Assembly: GCA_023461275.1 (NCBI GenBank)
Contig: JAEYMI010000028.1
Coordinates: forward strand, 151,140 to 215,139
DNA from: Actinomycetes bacterium
GTDB lineage: Bacteria > Actinomycetota > Actinomycetes > Mycobacteriales > Mycobacteriaceae
Direction: 5' to 3'
Length of the DNA stretch: 64,000 nucleotides
A model generated the notes under the pieces. That model was not told where the DNA came from. It was given only the letters and a program-made list of their open reading frames with translations, and did not search any database. Made by a program: the position numbers and the translations under genes. Below are positions 29,966 through 38,904 of this stretch, piece by piece (the stretch's first letter is position 1; each line of letters begins with the position of its first letter).

Positions 29966-31831
29966 GTGACCGACGATCATCGCAACCGTCATCGGGATGG
30001 CGCCCATCCCGATGATGTGGACCCCGAACGTCTGCGGTACTTCACACAGCCGGGTGACGGGCGCCCGTCCACTCGGCACCGGCGCCGCGGATCGGCGGCA
30101 GCGCCGGGCACCGGTGGGTTCGCGGTAACGCATCCCGGTGTCACCAACCCCAGCGTCACCAACCCCGGTATCGCCAACCCTGATGTCGCCGACGCGAGAG
30201 TCGCGCCGACCAGGCCTCCGGCGGGCCCGCCGGTGCGCCGTGCGGACACCGGCTCGCTTCGTCCTCCCGACACCGGCGCGGTGCGCCCGGCGCCGGCGTC
30301 GGGGCCGACGCCCCGGCCGTCGGCTGTGTCCTGGGACCGCGAGACCAGTCGCGAGCTCGACCTCACCGAGCCACGTCACGACGAACTCCATCACGGCGAG
30401 CCCCATCATGACGAAGTGCGCTTCGAAGACCTTCGTGCCGAGGCGCACTACAGCGAGCTCGGGTACGCCGGCCGCGATCACGCCGACCGTGACTACTACA
30501 CCGGCGGCCGCGACCATGGCGACCATGACGCGGGAACCGCGCATCTGTTCGGCGGGTCGGCGCCGGCCACCGGGCCGGCCGCGGCTCAGGCCGTACCCGG
30601 CACCGGCCGCAGTCGACTGAACAGCGCTGAACAGATCAGAGGTGGACGGAAGCGGGGTGCACGCGGTCCGGCTCGTGACGCGAGCACACGACGCCGCCGT
30701 CGGATCGTGCTCGCCGTCGTCATCGCCTGCCTGTTGGGGCTGGTCGGTTCGGTCGGCTATCTCGGTATGCGTGCGTCGGGCATGTTCATCTCACACAAGG
30801 ACTATCAGAACGCCGCCGGAACCTCCGATGTCGTCGTCGATCTGCCGGAGAACTCCACGGTCGCCGATTTCGGCGAGATTCTGCTGCGCAACGATGTGGT
30901 CGGCAGCCTCAGTGCGTTCCTGCAGGCCGCCGGCAACCAGTCGATGTCCGGCGGGTTCTACAAGCTGCGCACGCAACTCCCGGCGGCCACGGCCGTGGAG
31001 ATGATCACCGACCCCGAGAACACCCATCGCGTCGGTCGAGTCGTCATCCCCGAGGGCCTTCAGCTCGACAGCAAGGAGGGTGTCGACGGAAAGGTCACGC
31101 CCGGGATCTTCCAGATGATCGCCGACAACACCGCCGTCACCGTCAACGGCCGGCAGGAGGGCGTGTCGGTGGAGCAACTCGAGAAGGCGGCCGCCGACGA
31201 GACGCCCGCCGCTCTCGGCGTGCCGGAATGGGCCACGTCCGCGGTAGCCGACATGGGAGGCGATCATCGTCGGATCGAGGGGCTCATCGCGCCCGGTGCG
31301 TGGGAGGCGATCAATCCGACCGAATCGGCGACGGGCATTCTGCGCGATCTGATCTCCGCCAGTGCGAAGCGATACGAGCAGTGGGGACTGTTGAACGACA
31401 ACGGGTCCGGGCTCTCGCCGTATGAGTCGCTGGTATCGGCATCGGTGGTCGAACGCGAGGTCACCAAGCCCGATGATTACCCGAAGGTTGCCCGCGTCAT
31501 CCTGAATCGGTTGGCCAAAGACCAACGCCTGGAGATGGATTCGACCGCGAACTACACCGCGGCGGTCACCAACATCGACGTCCACGGTGACGCGTACAAG
31601 GCCGACAACAAGTGGAACACTTACCGCAACAAGGGGTTACCGATCACCCCGATCGGTGCGGTCGGCGAGCGGTCACTGGAAGCCGTCGAGCATCCGGCCA
31701 ACGGGCCGTGGCTGTACTTCGTCACCATCGACCGCAATGGAACAACGTTGTTCGCCAACACCTTCGAGGAACATCAGCGCAACCGGGACCGCGCATGCGA
31801 GAACAAGTTGCTCGCGACCGGTTGCTCATGA
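29966..31831 (+). CDS. mltG: Endolytic murein transglycosylase MltG with long cytoplasmic extension
   Basis: 621 residues from GTG 29966, with GGGGGT upstream. Residues 1-245 form a low-complexity cytoplasmic segment: an Arg/Pro-rich part, a six-unit pentapeptide repeat (residues 54-83), and a His/Asp/Glu-rich part (about 135-194). One membrane helix follows (RIVLAVVIACLLGLVGSVGYLG, about 245-267), then the YceG catalytic domain with VVDLPENSTVADFGEIL, VVIPEGLQLDSK, IEGLIAPGAWEA, the catalytic-type Glu in YESLVSASVVEREV, and RLAKDQRLEMDSTANYTA. It cleaves nascent glycan strands. The extension makes it much longer than the M. tuberculosis protein. The stop overlaps aroE. Confidence 0.93.
   Translation: MTDDHRNRHRDGAHPDDVDPERLRYFTQPGDGRPSTRHRRRGSAAAPGTGGFAVTHPGVTNPSVTNPGIANPDVADARVAPTRPPAGPPVRRADTGSLRPPDTGAVRPAPASGPTPRPSAVSWDRETSRELDLTEPRHDELHHGEPHHDEVRFEDLRAEAHYSELGYAGRDHADRDYYTGGRDHGDHDAGTAHLFGGSAPATGPAAAQAVPGTGRSRLNSAEQIRGGRKRGARGPARDASTRRRRRIVLAVVIACLLGLVGSVGYLGMRASGMFISHKDYQNAAGTSDVVVDLPENSTVADFGEILLRNDVVGSLSAFLQAAGNQSMSGGFYKLRTQLPAATAVEMITDPENTHRVGRVVIPEGLQLDSKEGVDGKVTPGIFQMIADNTAVTVNGRQEGVSVEQLEKAAADETPAALGVPEWATSAVADMGGDHRRIEGLIAPGAWEAINPTESATGILRDLISASAKRYEQWGLLNDNGSGLSPYESLVSASVVEREVTKPDDYPKVARVILNRLAKDQRLEMDSTANYTAAVTNIDVHGDAYKADNKWNTYRNKGLPITPIGAVGERSLEAVEHPANGPWLYFVTIDRNGTTLFANTFEEHQRNRDRACENKLLATGCS
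30125..30214 (+). repeat. In-frame 15-bp repeats inside mltG
   Basis: Six consecutive 15-bp units encode VTHPG, VTNPS, VTNPG, IANPD, VADAR and VAPTR. The central three units are nearly identical (GTCACCAACCCC-type). The array lies in the cytoplasmic extension of MltG and is the kind of tract that can change in copy number between strains. Confidence 0.7.
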
Positions 31832-32643
31832 GCCGGGCTGCGGTCCTTGGTTCACCGATAGATCATTCCCGTTCCCCCGACCTGCACCTCGCGGCCTATC
31901 GAGCGCTCGGACTCACCGATTGGTCCTATTCGCGCATCGAATGCACCGCGGAGCAGTTGCCGGAGGTGGTCGCGACGGCGTCACCGGATACCGTCGGGTT
32001 CTCGGTGACGATGCCGGCCAAGCGTGCGGCGCTCGAGGTGGCTGATGAACGCACCGAGCGGGCAGCGCTCGTCGGGTCGGCGAACACACTGGTGCGTACC
32101 GCCGTCGGGTGGCGTGCGGACTGCACCGACATCGACGGAATGTCCGGTGCGTTGGATCAGCTCGGTATCGGGCGGCTCGACGACGGTTCCGCCGTTCTCC
32201 TCGGCGCCGGCGGCACCGCACTGCCGACGGTCTACGCATTGCACGATCGGGGTGTTGCGGAGGTCGCCGTGGTGGCCCGCGACCTGAATCGAGCGGCTCC
32301 GGTGGTCGAGCTGGCCACCCGGCTCGGCGTGCACGTCACGGTGGTCGGCTGGGAATCCGATGACGAGCTCGCCGCGCGATGCCGGACCTCGCACGTGATG
32401 GTGTCGACCGTGCCCGCCGATGCCGCGGCAACACTGCTGCCCGCAGCGGCGGAGGCAACGCGGGTCGTCGACGTCATCTACGACCCGTGGCCGACACCGC
32501 TGGCCGAGGCGGTGACCGCGAAGCGCGGACAGGTCGTCGGCGGGCTGGTGATGCTGCTCAACCAGGCGTACAGCCAGGTCGAACAGTTCACCGGCCGGCC
32601 CGCCCCCCGCGCCGCGATGGCACAGGCTCTCGGACTCTCCTAG
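31828..32643 (+). CDS. aroE: Shikimate dehydrogenase
   Basis: 271 residues from ATG 31828, overlapping the mltG stop (ATGA). It reduces 3-dehydroshikimate to shikimate with NADPH. The substrate loop is VLGSPIDHSRSPDLHLAAYRALG, the catalytic Lys lies in GFSVTMPAKRAAL, and GSANTLVRTAVGWRADCTDIDG holds the second catalytic Asp region. The nucleotide-binding loop is VLLGAGGTALPTVYAL. The C-terminal VVDVIYDPWPTPLAEAVTAKRGQVVGGLVMLLNQA is typical. Length is normal. Confidence 0.96.
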   Translation: MSRAAVLGSPIDHSRSPDLHLAAYRALGLTDWSYSRIECTAEQLPEVVATASPDTVGFSVTMPAKRAALEVADERTERAALVGSANTLVRTAVGWRADCTDIDGMSGALDQLGIGRLDDGSAVLLGAGGTALPTVYALHDRGVAEVAVVARDLNRAAPVVELATRLGVHVTVVGWESDDELAARCRTSHVMVSTVPADAAATLLPAAAEATRVVDVIYDPWPTPLAEAVTAKRGQVVGGLVMLLNQAYSQVEQFTGRPAPRAAMAQALGLS

Positions 32644-32733
32644 ACGTCAACCACGGTCTCCACACCCCGCATACCTGTCCACAACCCGCGTCGTGGCGGT
32701 CACGGATCGGCCCGGGCCCGACATGCTGTGGCG

Positions 32734-33165
32734 ATGGTGCTGTTCTGGATCTGCATGTGGCTCGCGACCGTATCCGTCGGGGATCTGTGCACCCGACGGA
32801 TACCGAACGCGGCGGTGATGCCGGGCGTCGTCGCGGTGGTGGTGTCGGGATGTGCGCACCCCTCGTCGGTCGCGGTGAGTTCGGCGTTCGCCGCGGGGCC
32901 CTACCTGCTGGCGTTCCTGCTGCGACAGGTCGGCGGCGGAGACGTGAAGCTGGCGACGGTCCTCGGCGGCCTGATCGCCGACTGGCGCACCGTGCTGGTC
33001 ATCGTGTGCCTCGCCGCGGTGTTCACGCTGATGGGCGCGGTGCGCCGCCGGGCCAGGCGCCCGGCGCAGGGTCGGGCCAGGGGTTCGGCGCACGCGCCCG
33101 CCCTCGTGGCGGCCACGATTCTGGTGATCGGTCCGACGATCACCGACGGGGTGATCATCGGCTGA
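32734..33165 (+). CDS. Small A24-type prepilin peptidase
   Basis: 143 residues from ATG 32734 (GTG 32728 is an alternative). It is almost wholly membrane: about four helices. The two catalytic Asp motifs are present, GDLCTRRIPNAAVM in the first loop and VGGGDVKLATVLGG (GxGD). It has only the peptidase core, without the N-terminal methylase domain of classic PilD, as in the Tad/archaeal-type leader peptidases. M. tuberculosis keeps a similar gene (Rv2551c) in this place. The likely substrates are Tad/Flp-type pilins, but no pilus genes are in this window. Confidence 0.85.
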   Translation: MVLFWICMWLATVSVGDLCTRRIPNAAVMPGVVAVVVSGCAHPSSVAVSSAFAAGPYLLAFLLRQVGGGDVKLATVLGGLIADWRTVLVIVCLAAVFTLMGAVRRRARRPAQGRARGSAHAPALVAATILVIGPTITDGVIIG

Positions 33166-33190
33166 TCAGCTTCTGGAACAATTGAGCACT

Positions 33191-34381
33191 GTGCTGCGCT
33201 GGATAACTGCTGGAGAGTCCCACGGACCGGCCCTGGTCGCGATCGTCGAGGGCATGGTCGCCGGAGTCGAGGTCACCTCGTCGGACATCGCCGATCAACT
33301 GGCCCGACGTCGCCTGGGATATGGGCGCGGTGCCCGTATGAAGTTCGAGGCCGACAAGGTCACCGTCATCGGCGGCCTGCGACACGGACGAACCATGGGC
33401 GGCCCGGTCGCCATCGAGATCGGCAATACCGAATGGCCCAAGTGGGAGACGGTGATGTCCGCCGATCCGGTCGACGCCGCCGAACTCGAGGGCAGCGCGC
33501 GCAATGCGGCCCTCACCCGGCCCCGCCCGGGCCACGCCGATTACTCCGGCATGCTCAAATACGACTTCGACGATGCCCGCCCGGTGCTCGAACGCGCCAG
33601 TGCCCGCGAGACCGCGGCGCGCGTCGCCGCCGGGACCGTGGCCCGCAACTTCCTGCGGCAGGTGTTCGGCATCGAGGTCTTCTCCCACGTCGTCTCGATC
33701 GGTGCCAGTGATCCCTACGACGGTCCGACACCGCGCTACACCGATCTCGTCGCCATCGACGAGAGCCCGGTCCGCGCCTTCGACGCCGACTCCGAGAAGC
33801 AGATGATCGACGAGATCGAGGCCGCCAAGAAAGACGGCGACACCCTGGGTGGTGTCGTCGAGGTGGTGGCAACGGGTGTACCCGTCGGGTTGGGCTCCCA
33901 CGTCAGTGGTGAAACGCGGCTCGACGCCCGACTTGCCGCCGCGCTCATGGGAATTCAGGCCATCAAGGGCGTCGAGGTCGGCGACGGCTTCACCACCGCG
34001 CGACGTCGGGGCAGCCAGGCCCACGACGAGATGGTGCCCGGACCCGACGGCGTCCTGCGTTCCACCAACCGCGCGGGCGGCCTGGAAGGCGGCATGACCA
34101 ACGGCGAGGACCTGCGGGTGCGGGCCGCGATGAAACCGATTTCGACGGTGCCACGTGCGCTGTCCACGATCGACATGTCCACCGGCGAGCAGGCCAGCGC
34201 CATCCACCAGCGCTCCGACGTGTGTGCGGTGCCGGCCGCCGGCGTCGTCGCCGAGGCGATGGTCGCGCTGGTGCTCGCGCAAGCGGCGCTGGAGAAGTTC
34301 GGTGGCGACTCGGTGGGCGAAACCGAGGCCAATCTGGCCGGGTATCGCAAACACATCGAGTCAAGGCTGTCGCACTCATGA
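33191..34381 (+). CDS. aroC: Chorismate synthase
   Basis: 396 residues from GTG 33191, where the family start LRWITAGESHGPALVAIVEG begins; TTG 33182 would add three residues and cannot be excluded. It converts EPSP to chorismate using reduced FMN. The three family signatures are GESHGPAL, RRRLGYGRGARMKFEAD, and RPRPGHADYSGMLKYDFDDARPVLERASARETAARVAAG. The C-terminal RSDVCAVPAAGVVAEAM segment is also present. The TGA overlaps the aroK ATG. The aroC-aroK-aroB block is translationally linked throughout. Confidence 0.96.
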   Translation: MLRWITAGESHGPALVAIVEGMVAGVEVTSSDIADQLARRRLGYGRGARMKFEADKVTVIGGLRHGRTMGGPVAIEIGNTEWPKWETVMSADPVDAAELEGSARNAALTRPRPGHADYSGMLKYDFDDARPVLERASARETAARVAAGTVARNFLRQVFGIEVFSHVVSIGASDPYDGPTPRYTDLVAIDESPVRAFDADSEKQMIDEIEAAKKDGDTLGGVVEVVATGVPVGLGSHVSGETRLDARLAAALMGIQAIKGVEVGDGFTTARRRGSQAHDEMVPGPDGVLRSTNRAGGLEGGMTNGEDLRVRAAMKPISTVPRALSTIDMSTGEQASAIHQRSDVCAVPAAGVVAEAMVALVLAQAALEKFGGDSVGETEANLAGYRKHIESRLSHS

Positions 34382-34929
34382 GCGGTGCCGTCGGCGATCG
34401 GCGGCCCGTGCTGGTGCTGGTGGGTTTCATGGGTGCCGGAAAGTCCACCGTGGGTCGCACTGTCGCCGACCTGCTGGGCGTGGACTTCGTCGACACCGAC
34501 GCCGAACTGGTCAACCGAGATGGTCGTACCATTCCCGAGATCTTCCGCGTCGATGGTCCGGCGCATTTCCGAGAACTCGAACGAGCCGTCGTCGACGATC
34601 TGCTCGCCAATCATGGCGGCGTGGTGGCCCTCGGCGGGGGAGCGGTGACCACCGAAGCGGTACGTGACGCCTTGGTGGGCCATCGCGTGGTGCACCTGGA
34701 GATTTCCGCCGACGACGGGTTCGCCCGCGTCAAGAACAGCGACCGGCCGCTGATCGAGGCCGACGACCCGGCCGCACGCTACGCCGAACTTCTCACCGAA
34801 CGTGCCGATATATACGCGTCGGTGGCGACCATCGTGGTCGATGCGGGCTCCGGCGGGCCTGATGAGGTGGCCGACCGCATCATCGAACACCTCGCGCGTG
34901 AGCTCACCGCAGAAAGGGAGAACCGATGA
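34378..34929 (+). CDS. aroK: Shikimate kinase
   Basis: 183 residues from ATG 34378. Walker A is LVGFMGAGKSTVGRTVADLLG. The shikimate-binding Asp lies in VDFVDTDAELVNRDGRTIPEIF, the Arg in HFRELERAVV, and the Gly-rich VVALGGGAVTT loop follows. The lid and adenine region (KNSDRPLIEADDPAARYAELLTER) is present. It phosphorylates shikimate at the 3-position. Both ends overlap neighbours by four bases. Confidence 0.96.
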   Translation: MSGAVGDRRPVLVLVGFMGAGKSTVGRTVADLLGVDFVDTDAELVNRDGRTIPEIFRVDGPAHFRELERAVVDDLLANHGGVVALGGGAVTTEAVRDALVGHRVVHLEISADDGFARVKNSDRPLIEADDPAARYAELLTERADIYASVATIVVDAGSGGPDEVADRIIEHLARELTAERENR

Positions 34930-36029
34930 CCGAACCGATCCGCATCGGAGTCAACGCCGGCTCACCGTACGAGGTGATCATCGGCCGCGGTCTGCTCGGC
35001 GAGGTCGCCGAGGCCGCCGCGGGCGCCGACCGCATCGCCATCCTCTACCAGCCGACGCTCGCGCAGACAGCCGAACAGGTTCGAGAATTCTTGGCGGACA
35101 AAGGCTTCGACGCCCATCGGGTGGAAATCCCGGATGCCGAGGCGGGCAAGGACCTGTCGGTGGCCGCCTTCTGCTGGGAGGTCTTCGGCCGGGTCGGTCT
35201 CAAACGCAACGACAAGGTGATCAGCCTCGGTGGTGGTGCGGCCACCGACCTCGCCGGATTCGTCGCCGCCACCTGGATGCGCGGCATCGGGGTCATCCAC
35301 ATTCCCACCACGCTGCTGGCGATGGTCGACGCCGCGGTCGGCGGCAAAACCGGGATCAACACCGACGCGGGCAAGAACCTGGTCGGGTCCTTCCACGAGC
35401 CCGACGCCGTCATCATCGACACCGCAACCCTGGAAACCGTGCCGCACAACGAGGTCGTCGCCGGCCTCGCGGAGGTCATCAAGACCGGCTTCATCGCCGA
35501 TCCGACCATCCTGGACATCATCGAGGCAGACCCGGCTGCGGCCGTGGACACCTCGGGAACCGTTCTGCCCGAACTCATTCGACGATCGGTACAGGTCAAG
35601 GCCGACGTCGTCTCCGCAGATCTCAAGGAGAGTTCGCTGCGGGAGATCCTCAACTACGGACACACCCTCGGCCACGCCATCGAACGCCGCGAGCGCTACC
35701 GCTGGCGTCACGGGGCGGCCGTCGCCGTCGGCCTGGTGTTTGCCGCCGAACTAGCTCGCCTGGCCGGACGGCTCGACGACGAGACCGCCGACCGGCACAC
35801 CTCGATCCTGAAGCTCGTGGGCCTGCCGACCACGTACGATCCCGACGCGCTCGGGGACCTGATGCAGACGATGGCCGGCGACAAGAAGAACCGCTCGGGA
35901 CTATTGCGTTTCGTCGTCCTCGACGGGTTGGCCAAGCCGGGACGTCTCGAAGGACCCGATCCCGGACTCATCGCCGCGGCGTATTCCGCGGTCGCCGGCG
36001 CGCCGTCGACCTCGGCGGTCGACCTCTAG
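34926..36029 (+). CDS. aroB: 3-dehydroquinate synthase
   Basis: 367 residues from ATG 34926, overlapping aroK. It converts DAHP to 3-dehydroquinate with NAD and a metal. The NAD-binding segment is VISLGGGAATDLAGFVAATWMRG. The TTLLAMVDAAVGGKTGINTDAGKNLVGSFHEPDAV stretch and the metal ligands (Glu in GLAEVIKTG, His in LNYGHTLGHAIER and in WRHGAAVAVGL) are all visible. In M. tuberculosis a type II dehydroquinase gene (aroD/aroQ) follows; here none does. Confidence 0.96.
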   Translation: MTEPIRIGVNAGSPYEVIIGRGLLGEVAEAAAGADRIAILYQPTLAQTAEQVREFLADKGFDAHRVEIPDAEAGKDLSVAAFCWEVFGRVGLKRNDKVISLGGGAATDLAGFVAATWMRGIGVIHIPTTLLAMVDAAVGGKTGINTDAGKNLVGSFHEPDAVIIDTATLETVPHNEVVAGLAEVIKTGFIADPTILDIIEADPAAAVDTSGTVLPELIRRSVQVKADVVSADLKESSLREILNYGHTLGHAIERRERYRWRHGAAVAVGLVFAAELARLAGRLDDETADRHTSILKLVGLPTTYDPDALGDLMQTMAGDKKNRSGLLRFVVLDGLAKPGRLEGPDPGLIAAAYSAVAGAPSTSAVDL

Positions 36030-36046
36030 AGCCGGACCCGCTCTAG
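36026..36046. terminator. Possible shared hairpin between convergent genes
   Basis: CTAGAGC (36026-36032) and GCTCTAG (36040-36046) form a 7-bp stem with a 7-base loop. It spans both stop codons of the convergent aroB and membrane-protein genes. There is no T-run on either side, so termination is only a suggestion. Confidence 0.3.
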
Positions 36047-36582
36047 CCGCGCTGCACGGGCAGTTGCTCAGTCGGCGCCGACGGGTCGCCGGAGTCGACG
36101 CGGCGTCCGGTCTCGTCTCGCTCGGGGTGCACCGACCAGTCGTCGCCGCCGTTCTTGTTCTGGTCGCGGCGCACCAGCCAGCGGCCGACCGCGGCACCGA
36201 CGAATGCCGGCGTCAGCACGAGCAGTGCGGTGAACGATCCGCCCGCGAAGATCTCGACGACGAGCCCGGCCTCGCCGATACCGGCGAACACCGTCTTGCC
36301 CAGGATCCAGCAGATGATCCCGGCCGCGACACCGGCGAGCAGCCCCGCTTTGAGCCATCGGACCGTCAGATCGGCGTAGTCGTCGGTGTCGGGGTGCGCC
36401 TGGGCGTCCCGCACACCGTCGAATCCGCCCCAGAGCAGCGCGACCAGCACCACGAAGGCGATCGCGAGGGTCTTCCACACCGTGGAGTGCAGCGGCGCAT
36501 GGATCACCGCGATCCCCAGGACGACGCGAGTGAGGACATGCACGGCGGTCATCACGACGCCACGGAACAACCACGGAACCAT
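36043..36582 (-). CDS. B-4DMT-like four-helix membrane protein
   Basis: 179 residues from ATG 36582 (MVPWLFRGVVMTAVHVLTRVVLG). Four hydrophobic segments alternate with short loops: around residues 5-27, 36-50, 75-97 and 105-130. A charged cytoplasmic tail (RRDQNKNGGDDWSVHPERDE...) follows. It resembles the B-4DMT family of actinobacterial membrane proteins; M. tuberculosis Rv2536 is the counterpart in the same position between aroB/aroD and the M24 peptidase. Function and substrate are not known. It is divergent from the M24 peptidase, with only 63 bases between starts. Confidence 0.8.
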   Translation of the reverse strand: MVPWLFRGVVMTAVHVLTRVVLGIAVIHAPLHSTVWKTLAIAFVVLVALLWGGFDGVRDAQAHPDTDDYADLTVRWLKAGLLAGVAAGIICWILGKTVFAGIGEAGLVVEIFAGGSFTALLVLTPAFVGAAVGRWLVRRDQNKNGGDDWSVHPERDETGRRVDSGDPSAPTEQLPVQRG

Positions 36583-36645
36583 AGGCGCCACCTTAGGTGA
36601 AGCGTCGAGTGATCGCGAACACCCACCGGGCCGTAGCGTTGAGGC

Positions 36646-37746
36646 ATGACCTCTCACGCGCTGCGCCGCGATCGCCTGCGTGCCCTGCTCGCCGAGCTTG
36701 ACGAGCCGGTCGACGCACTCGTTGTCTCCGACCTGGTCAATATCCGCTACCTGACCGGATTCACCGGGTCCAACGCGGCCCTGCTGGTGGTGGCCGGTGA
36801 TCCGAGCGGTGATCGGATCAGCACCGACGGCCGCTACATCACGCAGGTCGGCCGGCAGGCCGGCGATCTCGAGCTGATCGTGGCGCGATCCTGCCCGCCG
36901 GCAGTCGTCGCCCACGCCGAGTCGCTGGGGTTGCGGCGGATAGGTTTCGAATCCGACGCGGTCACCGTCGATGCCCAGCAATCACTTCTCGGCGGGCTCG
37001 ATGACGAATCGTCGCAGCTCATCGGTGTTCGAGGGCTTGTTCAGAAGCTGCGTGAGGTCAAGGATCCCGACGAGGTCACATTGCTGCGACGGGCCTGCAC
37101 CATCGGCGACCTGGCCCTGGCGGGCATCATCGATCAGGGCGTGATCCGGGCCGGATCCACCGAACGCGAGGTCGCCCGCGCGCTCGAATGGGAGCTGTAC
37201 CGCCTCGGTGCCGACGGAATCGCCTTCGAGACGATCGTCGCCGCGGGCGCGAATTCAGCGGTGCCGCATCATCGGCCCACCCACGCGGTGCTCGCCGACG
37301 GCGACTTCGTCAAGATCGACTTCGGTGCCATCGCCGACGGCTATCACTCCGACATGACCCGCACCTTTGTGCTTCGCCGGGCCGCGGACTGGCAGCGTGA
37401 TGTCTATGCGCTTGTCCTCGAGGCCCAGGCGGCCGGTCGTGCCGCTCTGAGTCCGGGCGCTGACCTCCGTGAGGTCGACGCCGCGGCCCGCTCGGTGATC
37501 GACGATGCCGGTCATGGCGAGGACTACGTGCACGGCCTCGGCCACGGCGTCGGACTCGAGATCCATGAAGCGCCGGGAATCGGCAAGCTGGCGGCGGGTA
37601 CACTGCCTTGCGGCGCGGCTGTCACCGTCGAACCCGGCGTCTACCTCCCGGGGCGAGGTGGAGTACGTATCGAGGACACTCTCGTGGTCACCGACGGCAC
37701 CCCTGACCTGCTCACCGCCACCGACAAGGCATTCACGGTCCTCTGA
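36646..37746 (+). CDS. pepQ: M24 family Xaa-Pro dipeptidase/aminopeptidase
   Basis: 366 residues from ATG 36646. The N-terminal creatinase-like domain starts with DALVVSDLVNIRYLTGFTGSNAALLV. The pita-bread catalytic domain has all five metal ligands: two Asp in FVKIDFGAIADGYHSDMTRTF, His in GLGHGVGLEIHEAPGI, Glu in AVTVEPGVYLPG and Glu in GVRIEDTLVV. It hydrolyses peptides with proline in the second position. The gene stands directly ahead of efp, as in M. tuberculosis (Rv2535c), and both are probably in one operon with nusB. Confidence 0.94.
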   Translation: MTSHALRRDRLRALLAELDEPVDALVVSDLVNIRYLTGFTGSNAALLVVAGDPSGDRISTDGRYITQVGRQAGDLELIVARSCPPAVVAHAESLGLRRIGFESDAVTVDAQQSLLGGLDDESSQLIGVRGLVQKLREVKDPDEVTLLRRACTIGDLALAGIIDQGVIRAGSTEREVARALEWELYRLGADGIAFETIVAAGANSAVPHHRPTHAVLADGDFVKIDFGAIADGYHSDMTRTFVLRRAADWQRDVYALVLEAQAAGRAALSPGADLREVDAAARSVIDDAGHGEDYVHGLGHGVGLEIHEAPGIGKLAAGTLPCGAAVTVEPGVYLPGRGGVRIEDTLVVTDGTPDLLTATDKAFTVL

Positions 37747-37783
37747 CGAGGCAAGACAAGACAACAGCAAGGAAGAACATCAC

Positions 37784-38347
37784 ATGGCGACCACCGCCGA
37801 TTTCAAGAACGGCCTCGTGCTGCGCATGGACGACCAGCTCTGGCAGATCCTCGAATTCCAGCACGTCAAGCCCGGCAAGGGCCCGGCCTTCGTGCGCACC
37901 AAGATCAAGAACGTGCTGTCGGGCAAGACCGTTGACAAGACCTTCAACGCCGGCGTCAAGGTGGAAACCGCCACCGTCGACCGTCGTGACATGACCTTCC
38001 TCTACAACGACGGCAACGACTTCGTCTTCATGGACACCCAGGACTACGAGCAGTACTCCATCTCGCCGGAGACCGTCGGCGATGGTGCTCGTTTCCTGCT
38101 GGAGAACATGACCGTGCAGGTCTCGCTCAATGAGGGCGTCCCGCTGTTCATCGAGCTCCCGGTGACCGTGGAGATGGAAGTCACCCATACCGACCCGGGC
38201 CTGCAGGGCGACCGCTCGACCGGTGGTACCAAGCCCGCGACCATGGAGAGCGGCGCCGAGATCCAGGTTCCGCTGTTCATCAACACCGGCGACAAGCTGA
38301 AGGTCGATTCCCGCGACGGCAGCTACCTCGGCCGAGTCAACTCCTGA
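37784..38347 (+). CDS. efp: Translation elongation factor P
   Basis: 187 residues from ATG 37784, with AAGGAAG upstream at 37769-37775. It relieves ribosome stalling at polyproline. The N-terminal KOW-like domain contains LEFQHVKPGKGPAFVRTKIKNV; the tip Lys in KPGKG is the residue that carries modification in other bacteria. Two OB domains follow, ending in VPLFINTGDKLKVDSRDGSYLGRV. Many Pro-rich proteins in this window would depend on it. Confidence 0.97.
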   Translation: MATTADFKNGLVLRMDDQLWQILEFQHVKPGKGPAFVRTKIKNVLSGKTVDKTFNAGVKVETATVDRRDMTFLYNDGNDFVFMDTQDYEQYSISPETVGDGARFLLENMTVQVSLNEGVPLFIELPVTVEMEVTHTDPGLQGDRSTGGTKPATMESGAEIQVPLFINTGDKLKVDSRDGSYLGRVNS

Positions 38348-38363
38348 CGGGTCGTCGCCACCA

Positions 38364-38843
38364 GTGAAACAACCCGGAACCCGACACCGCGCGCGTCGTC
38401 GAGCGGTCGACCTGCTGTTCGAGGCCGAGGCCAAGAACGTCAGCCCCGCGCAGTTGGTCGCCGAGCGTCGCGCGTACGTCCGTGAGGACGAGAGTGTCGG
38501 CGAGATCCACGAGTACACCGCGCGCGTGATCGACGGCCTGGCCGCCGATCAGGATCAGATCGACGCGGTGCTGTCCTCGCATCTTCGCGACTGGACCCTG
38601 GAACGGCTGCCGGCCGTTGACCGCGCCATCATGCGGTTGGCGACGTGGGAGTTGTTCAACGCCACCGACGTCGACCCGATCGTCATCGTCGACGAGGCCG
38701 TGGAACTCGCCAAAGAACTCTCCACCGACGACTCACCGGGCTTCGTCAACGGTGTGCTCGCGCGCATCGCCGACCTCGCGCCGCAGGTGCGGGCCGCTGC
38801 GGCCGCCACCGGCAGCAGAGCCGCCGACGACGCCTCAGAGTGA
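38364..38843 (+). CDS. nusB: Transcription antitermination factor NusB
   Basis: 159 residues from GTG 38364, 16 bases after efp. It is an all-helical protein that binds boxA RNA with NusE during rRNA transcription. Signatures are KQPGTRHRARRRAVDLLFEAEAKN at the start, LERLPAVDRAIMRLATWELF, and VIVDEAVELAKELSTDDSPGFVNGVLARI. The Ala-rich C-terminal tail is common in actinobacteria. It is the last gene of the block corresponding to Rv2535c-Rv2533c. Confidence 0.95.
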   Translation: MKQPGTRHRARRRAVDLLFEAEAKNVSPAQLVAERRAYVREDESVGEIHEYTARVIDGLAADQDQIDAVLSSHLRDWTLERLPAVDRAIMRLATWELFNATDVDPIVIVDEAVELAKELSTDDSPGFVNGVLARIADLAPQVRAAAAATGSRAADDASE

Positions 38844-38904
38844 CCGCTACGCGCCGGTAAGAATCGCAGCCGTCGGCTGGGGTAGAGTGTCGGCGAGACA
38901 GACA

